Positions 10,766-23,589 of a stretch of DNA of 64,000 nt are shown here, piece after piece (positions within the stretch are counted from its first letter, which is position 1; each line of letters begins with the position of its first letter). Origin of the DNA: Diadema setosum (lineage: Eukaryota > Echinodermata > Echinoidea > Diadematoida > Diadematidae). The stretch spans positions 2,097,148 through 2,161,147 of the forward strand of contig CM067075.1 in assembly GCA_033980235.1 (NCBI GenBank), in the 5' to 3' direction. The translations under genes and the position numbers were made by a program. The notes beneath the pieces were generated by a model, which was given only the letters and a program-made list of their open reading frames with translations, was not told the DNA's origin and did no database searches.

Positions 10766-11156
10766 AAGGGATCGTATAGTTTTGGTTGAGACCTAATTTC
10801 AGTTTCCTAACATTTTTTTTTTTTTTTGTGAGATAATGAGAAACAACTCATGAAATATAAAAGAACATGTAATTCCATGAGGAATTCAGCGTTTATTTGA
10901 TGAAAATTGGTTTTGAAATGGCCGAGACATCTAAAACAGAATGATTCTAATAAAGTGTGGGACCCACATTTTATTACGATCGCTTTGTTTACTTTGTTTT
11001 TGGATGTTTCAATCATTCCAAACCCAATTTTCATCAAATAAACTTTGAATTTTTCTTAAAATGATACGCTCTGTACCATTTCATAAGTGTTTTCTTAAGG
11101 TATCTCGCAAAAAAAGCCCAATTCTCATCTCCACCAATACTGTTCAATCCCTTTAA
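10764..11156. mobile_element. T2-like MITE, family B copy 2
   Basis: Starts TTAAAGGGATCGTATAGTTT and ends CTGTTCAATCCCTTTAA. Internal inverted core: TGATGAAAATTGGTTTTGAA versus its complement. Abuts family E. Confidence 0.85.
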
Positions 11157-13144
11157 GGCCTATAGAGGCCATCATGAATTATTTTATCAGCCGCTTTCTC
11201 GTATTAATCTTCCCTTATGCGGCCAATATAGTAAGCCAGATCCGTTGTATAGCTTTTATACGTTTACATAAGGCAGGGTCAAACATTTTGATAGAGTGCA
11301 TGGAGATTCAAGAGAGTTAACTATGGGTTTAAACCACTGACGCCATCATTATGAGCAATATTTCTTTTCTCAATAATCTTGATCTGTGTATTTATGTATC
11401 AATCCTTATATTCTTTTTATTGATCCATCTCGTTTCGATATAGGCCTACCCATTGACGTGTATGTACCTAAGATCCATCTGTAGAGCATCTATAATCTGT
11501 TGCGTATATAGATATGTTAAACTACAAGATGATTAACAATTAACGTATCGACTAAAAACTAACAGAATTGGTTCACTTTATGCATATATTTATTTAACAA
11601 TCTTATCTACCTAGATCTCTTTATCGCGATCCACTTAGATCCCACAATTCACGCATCTACCTTTCTCTGTCATAGGCATAGATATATACATCGGTCTACT
11701 TATCTCCTTCTATATACATACCCATCTAAATTTATGTATCATATATCTCTTTTTATCAATCTCTATAGTTAAGAGTATACCTACTAGGGCCTACATGTTT
11801 CACAAGATGATAGTATTAATGCCATGGTTCATCCACCGTAAAGACCAGTTTCATTTGTACACCACCACTGTGCATCAGTCACGTCAACAACTTACATGCA
11901 CCTCCCTGAGCTGATCTGATGTATTTTTGTACAACTCGTGCAGCTCTGAACTGAAAAAGGAAGCCATGCTCCCCGTTCTGCGCCCCAAGCGTATTTGTAT
12001 GGTATTACCTACCTTTCGAAATGCTTGATGACTCGCAATTGGTATCTTCCTCTGTTGGCCGGTGTATGACAGTTTGTGTGAAACTGCAGAATGAGGCACA
12101 ACAGCTGCAGTATCGTCGTCAGAGTTAGTATGGGATCGACTTTTGTATGTAGACAGTAGAAGCAGGGAGGTAGAAGCAGGGAGGTGACCTCCCTGGTATA
12201 GAAGTTACAGTGAATAATGCGCCCGGATATGCGCGTACATCTCCTCAGTACAGTATATAATACAGGCTGTGTGTCTCTTCGATCCCGCTTTCACTTCACG
12301 CTTTGTCTGTACGCACACACACAATCATACCCACACACGCATACTCTACTTCTCTATCTTTATTTCCGTGCTATGAAGCGTATAGAAATCATTAACGTAA
12401 GAATACAGGGTTTCAAGGTCGAATCCTGCTATAACTGCTAGCAGTGTACAGATCAGTGATGGAGAGAATCATGCTGAATGTGATATCGTCTATCACTGCT
12501 GTGAATTGAAAAGAGTGAAGTAATTTTCAAAACGGGGGAATCAATATCGAAGACAGTCCGAAATGTATAGACTACACTTTGCTGTTATGACGGGTTTATC
12601 TTGATAGCAGCATTTCTTTTTACTATCAGCATCCGTCCCACAGTAGTCCTATGATATGCTTTTGAAAAGGAAAGAGATCTTTCTCTGCATGGTACATACT
12701 GTGGGAAAACGTTTTGTTCTGATATAAGCAATGATGTTTTAGCGTTAAGATCCTATGCATATATCTACAAAAATAACAAGCGCGTTGATAGCACTAGCAC
12801 ATCAAAATAAAAACACAAACCAGTTTAATTGTAACATAATGTTCCTTGTAATCAAGAATCATAAGCTGTTGAGTCTTATGTGGAAAGGTTGAGCTTCAGA
12901 CCACTTATACTGTACAAAACACACTCAAATGGTCAATTACATACGGATATGTTATATTATAACAATTGCGAGTTCTACAAATTGGTAGTGCGGTGTCGAA
13001 AGGAACACGGCTTATAGGCCTATATTTATAATATTCACGCTGTGACGTCATTATGTTAAAAAACTTTTATACAGACTTTAGCTACTCATGGTACATCTGG
13101 CTTTTTGTTCATGTAGGCATACTTGTCCGTATAGACACCCCTCC
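11157..13144. other. Intergenic with candidate promoter only
   Basis: No coding region recognised. It holds the candidate 5' exon/TATA described separately, an imperfect repeat of GTAGAAGCAGGGAGGT at about 12,155-12,187, and a CA-rich stretch at about 12,312-12,340. Confidence 0.5.
11896..12225 (-). promoter_or_regulatory. Candidate 5' non-coding exon and TATA-like promoter for the MS4A-like gene
   Basis: On the minus strand a TATA-like ATTATATA lies at about 12,253-12,261. About 330 bases further down there is a good donor (GCAT|GTAAGTTG, exon end 11,896). The MS4A-like start exon has an acceptor immediately before its ATG, so an upstream non-coding exon is expected. The pairing of these signals is inference; there is no coding support. 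Confidence 0.22.
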
Positions 13145-13212
13145 AAAAAACAAACAAACAAACAAACAAGCAAACAAACAAACAAACAAACAAACAAATA
13201 AACAAACAAACA
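13145..13212. repeat. (AAAC)n microsatellite
   Basis: About 16 AAAC units with minor variants. Confidence 0.95.
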
Positions 13213-13539
13213 ATATTCTGATTGGTTAGAATTCACGTTTCATCTCATTTCGATAGCGGGTGCCGGATCTCAGTACTTATTCAAAACTTTCAATCGAAAA
13301 GACGCACGTACATTAGCGTCCGCATTTACAATGACGTCACATTCTCGCACCTGTCCTTTGTGAAGTCAAGGAGGTATAGAACTACTATAGGCGAGTCGGC
13401 CCAGTAGGCCTAAAGGTGTAAAATTGAATTCAAGGACACTACTCCGAACGTAAAACATGTCTTTACCAACTTTCACCAAGAGCTGTTATCAACGTGCGTC
13501 ACAACTAACGCCATTCTTTCTTTCTCTCTTCCGCCTTTG

Positions 13540-13563
13540 CACACACACGTACAAACACACACG

Positions 13564-13617
<54 letters not shown>
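13540..13617. repeat. (AC)n-(AG)n compound microsatellite
   Basis: An AC tract followed directly by an AG tract. Confidence 0.95.
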
Positions 13618-14573
13618 AAAATTGATGCACGTCAAAATTTAATGTTCCGCGTCCCTAACTCAACAGTTTTTTCCGCAAACTATTTGACCCCTACGGTTTG
13701 CCTATTCACATTTTTTTTTTTTTTAATATTTTCATTACTATTTTTTTTTAATAGAAACCAACTTGCAGCCGCGGCGTTATAGAACAAATTACCCCAACAC
13801 ATCTCAAGCAGGCCGATACAATGACTTTTGAGTCTTTTGAAAACAAATATCTTTAACTTGTCAATGAACTTTTACATTGTACAATGTATGTCGAAGTTTT
13901 GTGACTTTTCATTGTCGTGTTTCTTCTTCTTCTCTCTCTCTCTCTCTTGTCTATTTTCTTTTCTTTGTTTTCCTTCCTTCGATGTGCATGAATACATTAA
14001 TCATTTGTGTATGTGTGTGTGTGCGTGTGTGTGTGTGATATGCGTTATTGAAATATGGTTTATTATTACTTCATACGTGTACATCCATCCCTTGGTTACA
14101 AACTTTGAGAAATTCATGATCCCTGAGGGGCTGAAAACCCTCAGACTTTTGCAAAGTTTTACAAAGTTGCAAAACTTTGCTCTTTTGTAACTGGTCCATG
14201 CGATTCCTTAGTGAGTGATAATTTCGATTTCCCATATCACACTCATTCCATGGATATTTTGGCATGTTTTGGCAATGAAAATGCTTGTGTCAAAAGCATT
14301 TTTCTTGCTATAATGCCCCAACACATTTCCATCAAGTATACTCTCACATACAATACAAGACCAACTTTATCAATGACAGCACTCATACATTTGTCCGTTT
14401 TGTTACTGTTTTATTAAGTTGTTATACATTACCAAAATGTTCAATCAATTTTATCAGTACATGTAACATACACATGGCTCTATTGTCCACCTACATGTAT
14501 GTAAATTGCAAATGTCAATGTAAAAGTCAAATAGCGTCAAGTCTCTTCACAAGGACAGAAATGTAAAATATTT
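13618..14573. other. Intergenic, low-complexity pyrimidine and GT tracts
   Basis: Includes poly-T (13,712-13,725), a TC run near 13,930-13,948 and a GT run near 14,010-14,037. An AAAACTTTG/CAAAGTTTT inverted motif lies at about 14,150-14,180. No gene seen. Confidence 0.5.
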
Positions 14574-17317
14574 GTTAACCTTACACCCCTTCACGTACCA
14601 CTCACTTCATATACATGTATCTCACCTCTTTGACTGGATTCCAAACCATCTTTAATCTTGACACATCTGAGTCTGACATAAGCTTGTCTACATTCCCACC
14701 ACGAAGTGAAAAACTCAAAGAATGGAATTTCCGGCAGACCTCGAATTGATGAAGCGGCAGAGTGAAATTTTTTCATTGAAGTCGCAATATAAGTCTTTAC
14801 TCCCATCACCTTTTATGCAACTCACTCATGCACTAAAGTATAGTGAGCGCAACAACTTCATGCAGGCAAATTCTATGGAATGTACATAGTAGCTTATTAA
14901 ATGTACATAAATGTAATACATTTTATATATTATCATTTCTTCACAAGCACAAAAGGTCAATGTAAGTACATACATGTGGTAACCTCATTTGTTTTTAAGA
15001 TGATTACCGTGTCCTTCATTTGCTAGCTACATGAACAGTTTTCAAAGTAGAATCTCCACGAAATGTACCACACACACCCGTCACAAGGTTAAACAGCATG
15101 TAATAAAAACATGTCTTTCTTCTTTCTCTTCTGATTTTGGAATTTTGACGGAGGAGTCTTGTCAGATTTGCGATGTGCTTCTTAATGTTGCATCTACTAC
15201 TGTACTTGACACTCAGGCTTGACATACTCTAAAAGATGACTAGGTCCAATCCAAACACTTCCGTCTACCTGCAACCTTTTTAGTTTTTTCAACTAATATA
15301 TTACCTAACTCCCTCCCTTTTTGCTTTGTTTTGTTTTGCTTTTTTTTCCCTTAATAACTACTGCTTTTAAAAATTCATCATTATATTTCCCATAACATAA
15401 CTGGAAATACTAACTGTTGACATTTGACCTTTAACCTCTTGAGTGAGACTAGTAAGTGTAATGCATGGAAGCTCTCAATTTAATGTGATCTATGAACTTT
15501 TTTTCTTTCTTTCATGAACAGGAAAGAATTTTCCCAGGAGTTTTACAAATTGGCAAAAATTGGCTGGGAAATCAAATGCTACTTTAGTGCTTTCATTTGA
15601 GCGATATGTATATGATATAAATGAAAAATTTTCACTCATAATCTTCCATACAATAGCTTTGGAAATACAGGCAATATTACAGTACAGCTTAAATCACTAA
15701 ATCTACAGAAACTTGTGATATAAAATTTCATAAATTCTACAATAAACTACACAGGAAAAAAAATTGCACCAATCATGATAAAATATAAATCTGAAGTATG
15801 CACAAAGTCCCCATAAGAAAAAGTGTGTGTAAATCATACTCTAGTATATAGAAATCATCTTTCTAAAATACTAATAAAACACTAATACCACTGACTACTC
15901 TGATCAAACACAAATCAACATTTTCAAGATGATGATGTAGAGATATATACATATTTCACAACATTCAGGCACGATCAGCTAAAAAATACAACAAAATCAC
16001 TACAAGCAGTTATTATTATTATTGTTAGAATGAAGACTGAATACACCCACCGCTTTTAAAAAAAAAAAAAAAAGACATTTCTTGCAGATTCGAGATCAAC
16101 ATCCTAGGAATCACTGCTGAATACAAGGTTTCTATAGAATCCTTACAGTTCTAGACTTCATTTCAACCATTACAAATATTTGATCAGGAAAAAAATCATA
16201 CATGACCAGAAAAAAAAAGAAAAGAAGTCATACTGAAGACAGGATTCACTTAAAAGCTTTGATAACATGCACTCCTAAAGATAGCATAGAAGATCTGTGT
16301 CCCTAGTTGGAATGAATCAATGTAAGAAAGAGATAATACATCAACTCTCACTTATCAGTCATGAAATGGTGTGCAGTCACTTAGAATACATACTATTCAA
16401 AGATCACCTCCTACCTCTGAACAGAGGAAAAAAAAATCTTAGGGAAAAAAATAAGAAGCCATAGATGATATTTTGCTGTACAGTGTAGCACACTTCTGCC
16501 TAATTACCCTTCTCTAAAATCAAATATGAAGCACCAACATGTTGTTGACTGCACATCAGTTATAAGGAAGCTATCATATACACTTTCTAATGCCAGAATC
16601 TAACAGCTCCAAAATATCTTCTTCTGCATGTCATTGCAACAAACCAAAAGTATGAGGATTGTTACCACACAACAGTCATAGACTTCCTTTGATTTTCATG
16701 AACTTTGAGAATGTAAAACAGGCGACACATAGTGTTTTCTTCAGCCAAACAAGAGTAATCAAGATTGTATGTGCCCTTCCACCAATGTACAAGTTTTGTT
16801 CGCTGTTGTTGGTTTGAACTGGTTTGAGACATGCTCAGCTCAGTAGCCATAGATACTCATGCATATCAACCCCACCCCCCCCACCAAAAAAAAAAAAAAA
16901 AAAAACCACACACACAAAAAAACGGCTATTGCAATTCCCTGTACAGCCCATACATAAGATAGTTTGGCTGAGAATCCCACAAATCACCGCCCTGAGAGAT
17001 GAGCACGGAACCCATTCAAAAAATATTCTATTCATAGGATCTACTAATGCAGCATATCAGTTTAATTGTCAACCAACAAAAGTATGATGTTTGCGCATGA
17101 GCAGTGAATGACCACTGGTATTTTGGTGCTAGAATTACTTTTGTGCAAACGAGTAACAAAAAAAGAATGACCATTTGAGGAAGATGCCTTGAAGCCGACA
17201 ACCCACCATGGATTTTCCTTGACAAGACATCATTTTCAATCGTTCTTTCTTTAGTACCAAACTGATATTGACTAGAAAAAGATTAAGGAAAAAACAAACA
17301 AACAGATACTGACTAGG
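14574..17317. other. Intergenic, no gene recognised
   Basis: AT-rich throughout. The segment around 14,610-14,660 (CTGGATTCCAAACCATCTTT) resembles 17,795-17,840 (GTGAATTCCAAACCCTCTTT), suggesting a dispersed repeat. Poly-A tracts lie at about 16,058 and 16,886. No exon-like GC island is visible. Confidence 0.5.
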
Positions 17318-17463
17318 CATCTGGGGGGTGTTTCATCAACGAGTTCGTCGGAGGTTTTCACCGACAAATTTGCTATCAGCCAATCAGACGCAAGGATTTC
17401 AGTAGCTTTTAACAGTTGTCAGTGTAAATCACTGACAAAAGGTTTCATGAAATGATCCCCCGA
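17318..17463. mobile_element. Short MITE with GGGG...TTTCAT termini
   Basis: Left end TGGGGGGTGTTTCATCAACG; right end GTTTCATGAAATGATCCCCC. Imperfect terminal inverted repeats with an inner GTCAGTG/CACTGAC inverted pair. Confidence 0.7.
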
Positions 17464-18350
17464 TCTTAGAAGTCTGTAATTCCCAACCCCGTTCATTAAA
17501 AAAAAAAAAAAAAGTTTTGAAAAGGGAAGTTAGGGAGAAAATAAATCACATTAGATAAAACCATCTTGAAAAAGCAATATTACCAGTTGTTTTAAGTGAT
17601 TGGGGAGACTGAATACATATATAAGCTACCGCAGGATCACATACCACTTACTGAAATGTTAGTTATTGACGAAGTGTGCAGCCATCAGTTTTGAGCGATC
17701 AGATTTGAGCCACTGATCATTACAGTGACAGTGGCAAATGTCATCACTGTGGAGTTGGCGGATAAAACCATGAGTGTAGTAACTAGGTCTGTAAATTTCA
17801 CCTCCCACTGAGTGAATTCCAAACCCTCTTTGAAAAATAAAAAATACGACAGACTATAAGAATTTAAATCAAGGTTTGCTAATGAATTCATATCAGAGGA
17901 AAGTTGCTTGGATTCCTTTCCTTTTTTTTTTTTTACAGGAATTCAAACTAGCCATGTACAGACAAGTCCCTGGAATGTACATTTACAAAACAGAAATATT
18001 CCAATATACAAATCTGTTAAATTAAAATATCAGTCTTGGTTACTGATTGAAATAGAGCAAAGTCTCTGTGCTTAGAAAAAAAAGTTACTGTCAGATTAGA
18101 ACACGTCCACCAGGTCACAAAACAGCCACATATCTTAAATTTACGACATGATATTTACATCAGTACCTGAATTCTGGTTACATTTATTGTCTAGGAATTT
18201 CTTCTTTTTTTTCAGACACCTTTGGCACTTTACTCAATGACAAATTAACAACCTAAACGAATGTATTTACTGCTGCATAAATGAGTCTTTGCAATATGAG
18301 AGACACATACAAAACACTGACCAAGACAGGAAACAAAGGAGAGACCTTGG

Positions 18351-18511
18351 CCCCATTTCATAAAAACTTGATATGATAGGATCCAGAACTCTTGCTGGAA
18401 TGGCAATTGTCACGGTAACGACAAGAATCCAGCTTCCCGATTGGTTGTTGCTATGGGAAGTTGCCATTCCAGCAAGAGCTGCTATCATATCAACTTTTAT
18501 GAAATGGGGCC
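18351..18511. mobile_element. Foldback MITE with GGCCCCATTTCAT termini
   Basis: Starts GGCCCCATTTCATAAAAACT and ends AACTTTTATGAAATGGGGCC. The arms also share CTTGCTGGAATGGCAA and its complement. Near-palindromic over about 160 bp. Confidence 0.9.
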
Positions 18512-19616
18512 GAGCTGACGGGATTATGCAAGGCTCCACATAAGTGGTAGAAAAGTGGCCTGGTGGCCCGGTGGCCCGATGATGCCAAAAATTGATGTCC
18601 CCAAATTCACAAAATGGTTATCTTTTAGTGGCCAAATTGGGCAACTACGATTCAAGATGGGTATTTATATCTGCTTTTATTTCAGACCACTGCGTTTCTT
18701 TTTCGTGCGACAAAAATTTCTTATTCAAAGATTTTAGCGGCCCTAATAAGCCACCAGTGAAAAAAGTTTTGTGTCGAGCCCTGGGTTATAAATTGGAAAG
18801 TGAATGGCCTGCTCTGTAGATCATACCTCTCAATTTCATAACTTATCATCACTTTACTAATAGTAATTCATTACAGGTTATATATTTCAGGCCCCCCCCC
18901 CCCTTCTCCTACTGAACTAAATACACATTATAGTGTTTGCCCATCATTCATGACGGCATAAAACGCTTACAGTGCTTGACAAACAACATGGAATTATCTT
19001 GTCAGAATAAACCAAACTTTAACAGATTTAATTTCAACATAAAGGGAAACTGGTGCTGTCTGCACATTTCACTTCGACGAATTCACAAACTGCCATGAAA
19101 AGGACATGATGTAAAAGGATGGATATGAGCATTATTTGAATACATGAACTGCTTCCACCTTTTCAGCAGATTACTGATAAATCCAGGTAATACTATCAGG
19201 AGTGTGAGCCAAATATACAAAACAAAATGCATATGAAAATGGACTCTTGTTTGACAAGTTCTCCTCCAACCAGACTATAATGACTGATAGAAATGAACTG
19301 ATAAATATCTGCAGCAATATTAACATTACACATACAAGCATCAAACTTTTGATATGCAAGTTTGCCTTTGTATCTGGATGGACGCTAATAAAGTAGAGAG
19401 ACGGAAAGGCATCACACTTTGGACCAAACATTACCAAACATCAAAGGACATTGCCTCTAGGGCATAAAGATACCAACAAAACAAGGGTACAGAGCAAATG
19501 CATACAGTCTTCTACACTAGCCAGGGTAATGCATAATATGGAAGGAGAAGGCAATCCAGAGGTTGTTGAGGTGGGGCCAGGGGGCAGGGTGGCGCATCAG
19601 TAAGTTTTCTCTTCTC
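18512..19616. other. Non-coding, possible 3' UTR of the 19.6-kb exon
   Basis: If the orphan terminal exon is real, its 3' UTR would run left from 19,616. Minus-strand AATAAA motifs are present, for example within CTTTTATTTC at about 18,675. Tandem GGTGGCCCG repeats lie at 18,560-18,580, and a poly-C run at 18,892-18,903. Confidence 0.35.
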
Positions 19617-19919
19617 CTACAGAAAGTTGTCCGAGTGAAGCCTGAACTCCTCCTCTTCGAAGTTGGAGTTGTCGCTCAGCTGCGAGTAGCGCCGCATCTC
19701 TTCGATCAGCATGATGTGCTCGCGGCAGCTGTAGTACGACATCAGGTCGCCGGCGGGGAAGCCCGCGCTGTTCCGCCACACCCCGCCGTTTCGCCGCGAC
19801 GACCGCTTCCGCCTGAGGACCACTGCTCCGTCGGTTCCCTTGCACCCCGCCTCTTCCCCGTCCTCTCCTTCCGGTCCCTCAGGGAAGTCCCCATCATCAG
19901 TGGGTACCCAGGCGCCCCT
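19617..19919 (-). CDS. Orphan GC-rich 3'-terminal coding exon
   Basis: Minus strand, acceptor GGCCTCCTAG, one base completing a split codon, then GAWVPTDDGDFPEGPEGEDG, a basic run (LRRKRSSRRNGG) and a tail FEEEEFRLHSDNFL with TAG at 19,617. GC content and third-position GC are far above the flanks, as expected of a real exon. I do not recognise the sequence. Options: an alternative last exon of the golgin (same strand, 7.5 kb downstream of e16), or the last exon of a different gene. It needs a preceding exon that ends in phase 2; golgin e15 and e16 do not provide this directly. Confidence 0.6.
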   Translation of the reverse strand, partial: RGAWVPTDDGDFPEGPEGEDGEEAGCKGTDGAVVLRRKRSSRRNGGVWRNSAGFPAGDLMSYYSCREHIMLIEEMRRYSQLSDNSNFEEEEFRLHSDNFL

Positions 19920-20028
19920 AGGAGGCCAAACAAGAATTCAGTTGAGTAAGCAATGCTCAGCAAAGCAAGGCATTCAAGCTATGAAGCCGTTATGTAGCCG
20001 AGACTCTTCATTTCATAGTATCAGCATC

Positions 20029-20277
20029 ATACTGTATATGCCGAATATTTCGCGAGGTTTTTATTTTTGCGAATTTCGCGAGTCAGGTGCTATTCGTGAA
20101 ATTAAAGACATGCGATAATATTGATTCTGATCCCGATGTGAATGTGACGTACGCGTGTATACTTCTCCGTTCAGTACAGGACTCAATGATCGCGAATTTA
20201 ACCACTCGCGAAATCATCGGGTATTCCTGATTCGCAAAATTTAGACTCGCAAAATATATGGCATATACAGTATATCA
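20029..20277. mobile_element. MITE with ATACTGTATATGCC termini
   Basis: Left ATACTGTATATGCCGAATAT; right ATATGGCATATACAGTAT. The interior carries repeated TTCGCGA/TCGCGAA motifs on both strands. About 250 bp. Confidence 0.88.
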
Positions 20278-20324
20278 ATGAGTAAGTGTACAATAATATA
20301 AGAATTTAATATGAATATATTCTA

Positions 20325-20645
20325 TTGGTATAACAAATTGGTGCTGTCGTGTTGTTTTGTTTTGTTTTGTTCCATTGTTCTACGTCTTACAAGCTTGCCT
20401 TTTTAGTGGAACACTGTTTTCCATCTTATGATTATTTACTATTTTTGTTGCCATGACAAAGTGCATTGTTTCTTTTTCTACGACATCATTTGTGCATATA
20501 CTTTATATTGTATTTGAAAAAAGAAATGCCCTTATCAGACAAATGAAAGACAAATTGATAACTTGCACCACTTTGAATCATGTTCTCTTTTTCTTTTTTT
20601 GATGATGGAAATAAATAAACTTTTGAATTGAATTAAATTTTCAAA
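20325..20645 (+). mobile_element. Dispersed repeat, partner of 9,480-9,775
   Basis: Homologous to 9,480-9,775 in inverse orientation. It ends with GATGATGGAAATAAATAAAC and TTGAATTGAATT, a CR1/L2-like 3' tail. Confidence 0.65.
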
Positions 20646-20745
20646 CCTTATGTCTTTACCGGATTTAACATCTTATCTGGTATCACTTGAACATTTCACA
20701 CAGATGAATGAGAGCACACCTCTAACTGTCCCTAAATTTCCCCTT

Positions 20746-20832
20746 AACCCGATGAAGACTACTTCAGTGTACACTCGGGCAGACGTCTATGGGAAATGCT
20801 TGTTACAGCAGAATCAGCTCATCCTTATCAGA
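20746..20832. mobile_element. Short GTCTATGGGAAATGC repeat, copy 1
   Basis: Shares CAGACGTCTATGGGAAATGC and CAGCAGAATCAGCTCATCCT with copies at 33,814-33,898 (inverted) and 54,205-54,295. Confidence 0.75.
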
Positions 20833-22123
20833 TAATGTTAGAGAGAATCGTATTACATGAAAAGAAAAAAAAAGATTCAAACAGTGCCCAACCAATTATG
20901 TTGGCCACTACAGAAACATGAAGGTTTTTCAAAGAAATGAATGGGCATTTTATTTTTTTGCTTTGATTGCAATTGAGGCTGATACATTTAAAAACATGGC
21001 GAGTGGTCCTGCACACTTTTGCTTTCCTGTTATGAGTTGTTCGTCTGTGTATTACAGATTTTTAAAACTAACTTTGAGCAGAAAATAAATGAATTTACGT
21101 TCACTGTGACAACAAAAGTGCATCCTAATTATAGCATATTAGAGTACTAACTGAAGCATGTCATTAAAATCTAGGAATGATATGATGAAAATTTGCCGAA
21201 ATGATGACATTTTCAATGAGGGCAAGCAAATATGTCTATACAATGCGGCGGACCACTTATAACATGTATACTTTGGTTTAACCTCGAATATATCCTTTCG
21301 ATTTGAGAGTGGGATATTCTACTTGCCATCAGAGGCAGAATCAAACTCACAAAATTCTATGACTTGAGCTAACAGTTGAATACAAACAAGTAGTCAGCAC
21401 ATTCATTGCACAGACTACTTTGAAACAAGAGAAGTTTAAGCACGGCATACACACGAACTTGAAATCCGAGAAAATTACATTCTCAGCAAGAAATGACAAA
21501 ATGCAATATTCAAGCTCAACTCCATCAATCACAAGGCAACTGAATAAATGAATTTTAAAGATTGCTTGCGTGCAAAGATGTAAAAATGAAAGCTTTGTAA
21601 ATTGGAAATTCTCAGAAGTATAAGGATATATTATACAGATACACTGTATGTAGAGTTTTCTGGAAAGGATACATAAGATTTATTTTACTAGCAGGCAAAA
21701 TGCATTATCACCAATACAAACAAACAGTGTCAACAGAAACAAACACATCAATACAGAATTGAAAACTAACCATGCCCAAACTGTTTCAAGAATTCTGATG
21801 GTAGGTATGAGGTTTACTGCATTCAGTCGGCATGGCAACCACAGCAGGAACAGATGGGAGAGAAAGAGAAGAGGGGAAGAAATCAGATGGGGGAAGGAAT
21901 GAGGAATTGAATGAATGGTGAATGAAATAAAAGTTGACCAAATAATGCACAATAAAGCAAAATCAAATGATATGTCTCAAATAAAAACATCAATACATGA
22001 CTGTAAATACAGAAACAGGAACAACAGAAATATAAAGTTTCATATTTAAATACAACCTTACTACCCAGTAGATGCTTCATGAATCTAAATATTTGCAAAC
22101 AACAAAAACAACACTTCTAAAAT
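20833..22123. other. Non-coding, no gene seen
   Basis: AT-rich sequence without exon-like islands. The longest open frames are hydrophobic AT-driven translations. Confidence 0.55.
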
Positions 22124-22366
22124 GAAGAGTTTGATTGCAAAACAAGCTAGGTGACACTAAGAGAAAAAAAAGTTCGTTGACCATCAGCTTGAGCAAAATG
22201 AAACCTTTCCAATAATACCTCACTTATTGCACAGCAATAAATATTCTTGAAGTTACGATAAAAATTTCATATTCTCTTATTATTTTCTTTGATTTTTAGC
22301 ATGTTTGATTGCAATTATCTCAAATTGACTAGAAAGGAGTTAACTTGTTTTGCGATGAAACTCTTC
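22124..22366. mobile_element. GAAGAG-family foldback, divergent copy
   Basis: Starts GAAGAGTTTGATTGCAAAAC and ends GCGATGAAACTCTTC. Same length (243 bp) as copy 1 at 2,954. Confidence 0.75.
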
Positions 22367-23539
22367 AAATGGTGATATAGATTTGATTCCAATGATAAGC
22401 TGAGAGCTATCATGTGACCAGTCCTTTTATTTAAGTTAAGAGCAAATCACTTTTCACCGGATGTTATACTTGTGATCAGTACAAATAACTGCTGATGTAC
22501 ATTGCCAGTTAGTATAAATTGCTTGTTTTAGTGAGCAGTTCAGTAAGTTTGGAGTTGGTGCTGGTGCTGGCATGGATATCTCACAAAAACGGTTGCTGTG
22601 GAGTTTAAATTGTGTCACCATTTTATAAAACAAATAATGCACATTACTCAGTCAGGCATTGGTGAAATCATCCACCCTCCAGAGCTTTTGAACATTTTAA
22701 AACACACTCAGATTTGAGTTTGCCTTGAGTGTGTCAGATCATTGCAAAATTATAAGTAGATGGATGATTGGTACTATGGGCCTACTCAACAATGTGCATG
22801 ATTTGCACAATAACCTGTAAAAAGTAACTTCACAGCCCAGCTACCCACTCGAAAACCTAACAAAAATTTATGGCTATGCAATCTCTTAATAACACTGAAG
22901 TAGTGTCATTGATTCTATCTATAATTCATCTGTGGAAAACAGGTTCTTCTAATAATCAAAATGCCTAATGATCTGTACGAGTATTTTTCCCCATTTAAAA
23001 GTATGTGTAAGCACTGCTTAGAATGTGAGCATCTTGGCAAAGTCCATCCCAGCATCCCAGATACAAGGAAGAACTTTTACTGGAAATTCTACAGACTTAA
23101 AAGTTAGAAATTGTGGCTGCATGTGCAACGATGATAATCGACTAAGAAAGTATATAAAAAAAAAAAGATGTGTAGAAATGGTTTGGAGTAAATCAAGTAG
23201 ATGAGGACAAACATTCCACAGATGTATAGAGGAAGAATGATAAAATACTGGTATCGAATGAGTGGTGATAAAGCTGATAAGTGAATGATTTGTGTTGAGA
23301 TATTCATGCAGGATGAAATTCATGACACATTCTTCTTTGTACACATGCAGATTTTAATCCTTCCTTCATGACTCTTCCCTTTGTTCCTAGCTTTACATGT
23401 TCTCAACAGTCCACAAGCAAAAGACCTACACTGTAACACTAGTAAATCTCTATCCATAGGGTCTCGGATTTAAGACTAGCAAGTCTCTGCTGATCATGAT
23501 GTGCACTCAGGGAATAATGTCAAATGTGCAACACCCAGT
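22367..23539. other. Non-coding, no gene seen
   Basis: AT-rich sequence. It has a short direct-repeat region with GTGTTTGAGT-like motifs near 22,700 and nothing else supportable. Confidence 0.5.
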
Positions 23540-23589
23540 GTACATGTACAGTATGTGATCACAGCATTTACCCTCTACTGACAGCGCAG

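Noticed and set aside
12217..12441. 74-codon open frame beside the candidate promoter
   Set aside because: Low-complexity His/Thr region from a CA tract, opposite strand to the candidate 5' exon, no support.
19563..19949. 128-codon plus-strand open frame
   Set aside because: Shadow of the GC-rich minus-strand terminal exon; the minus frame has an acceptor, a sensible stop and protein-like composition.
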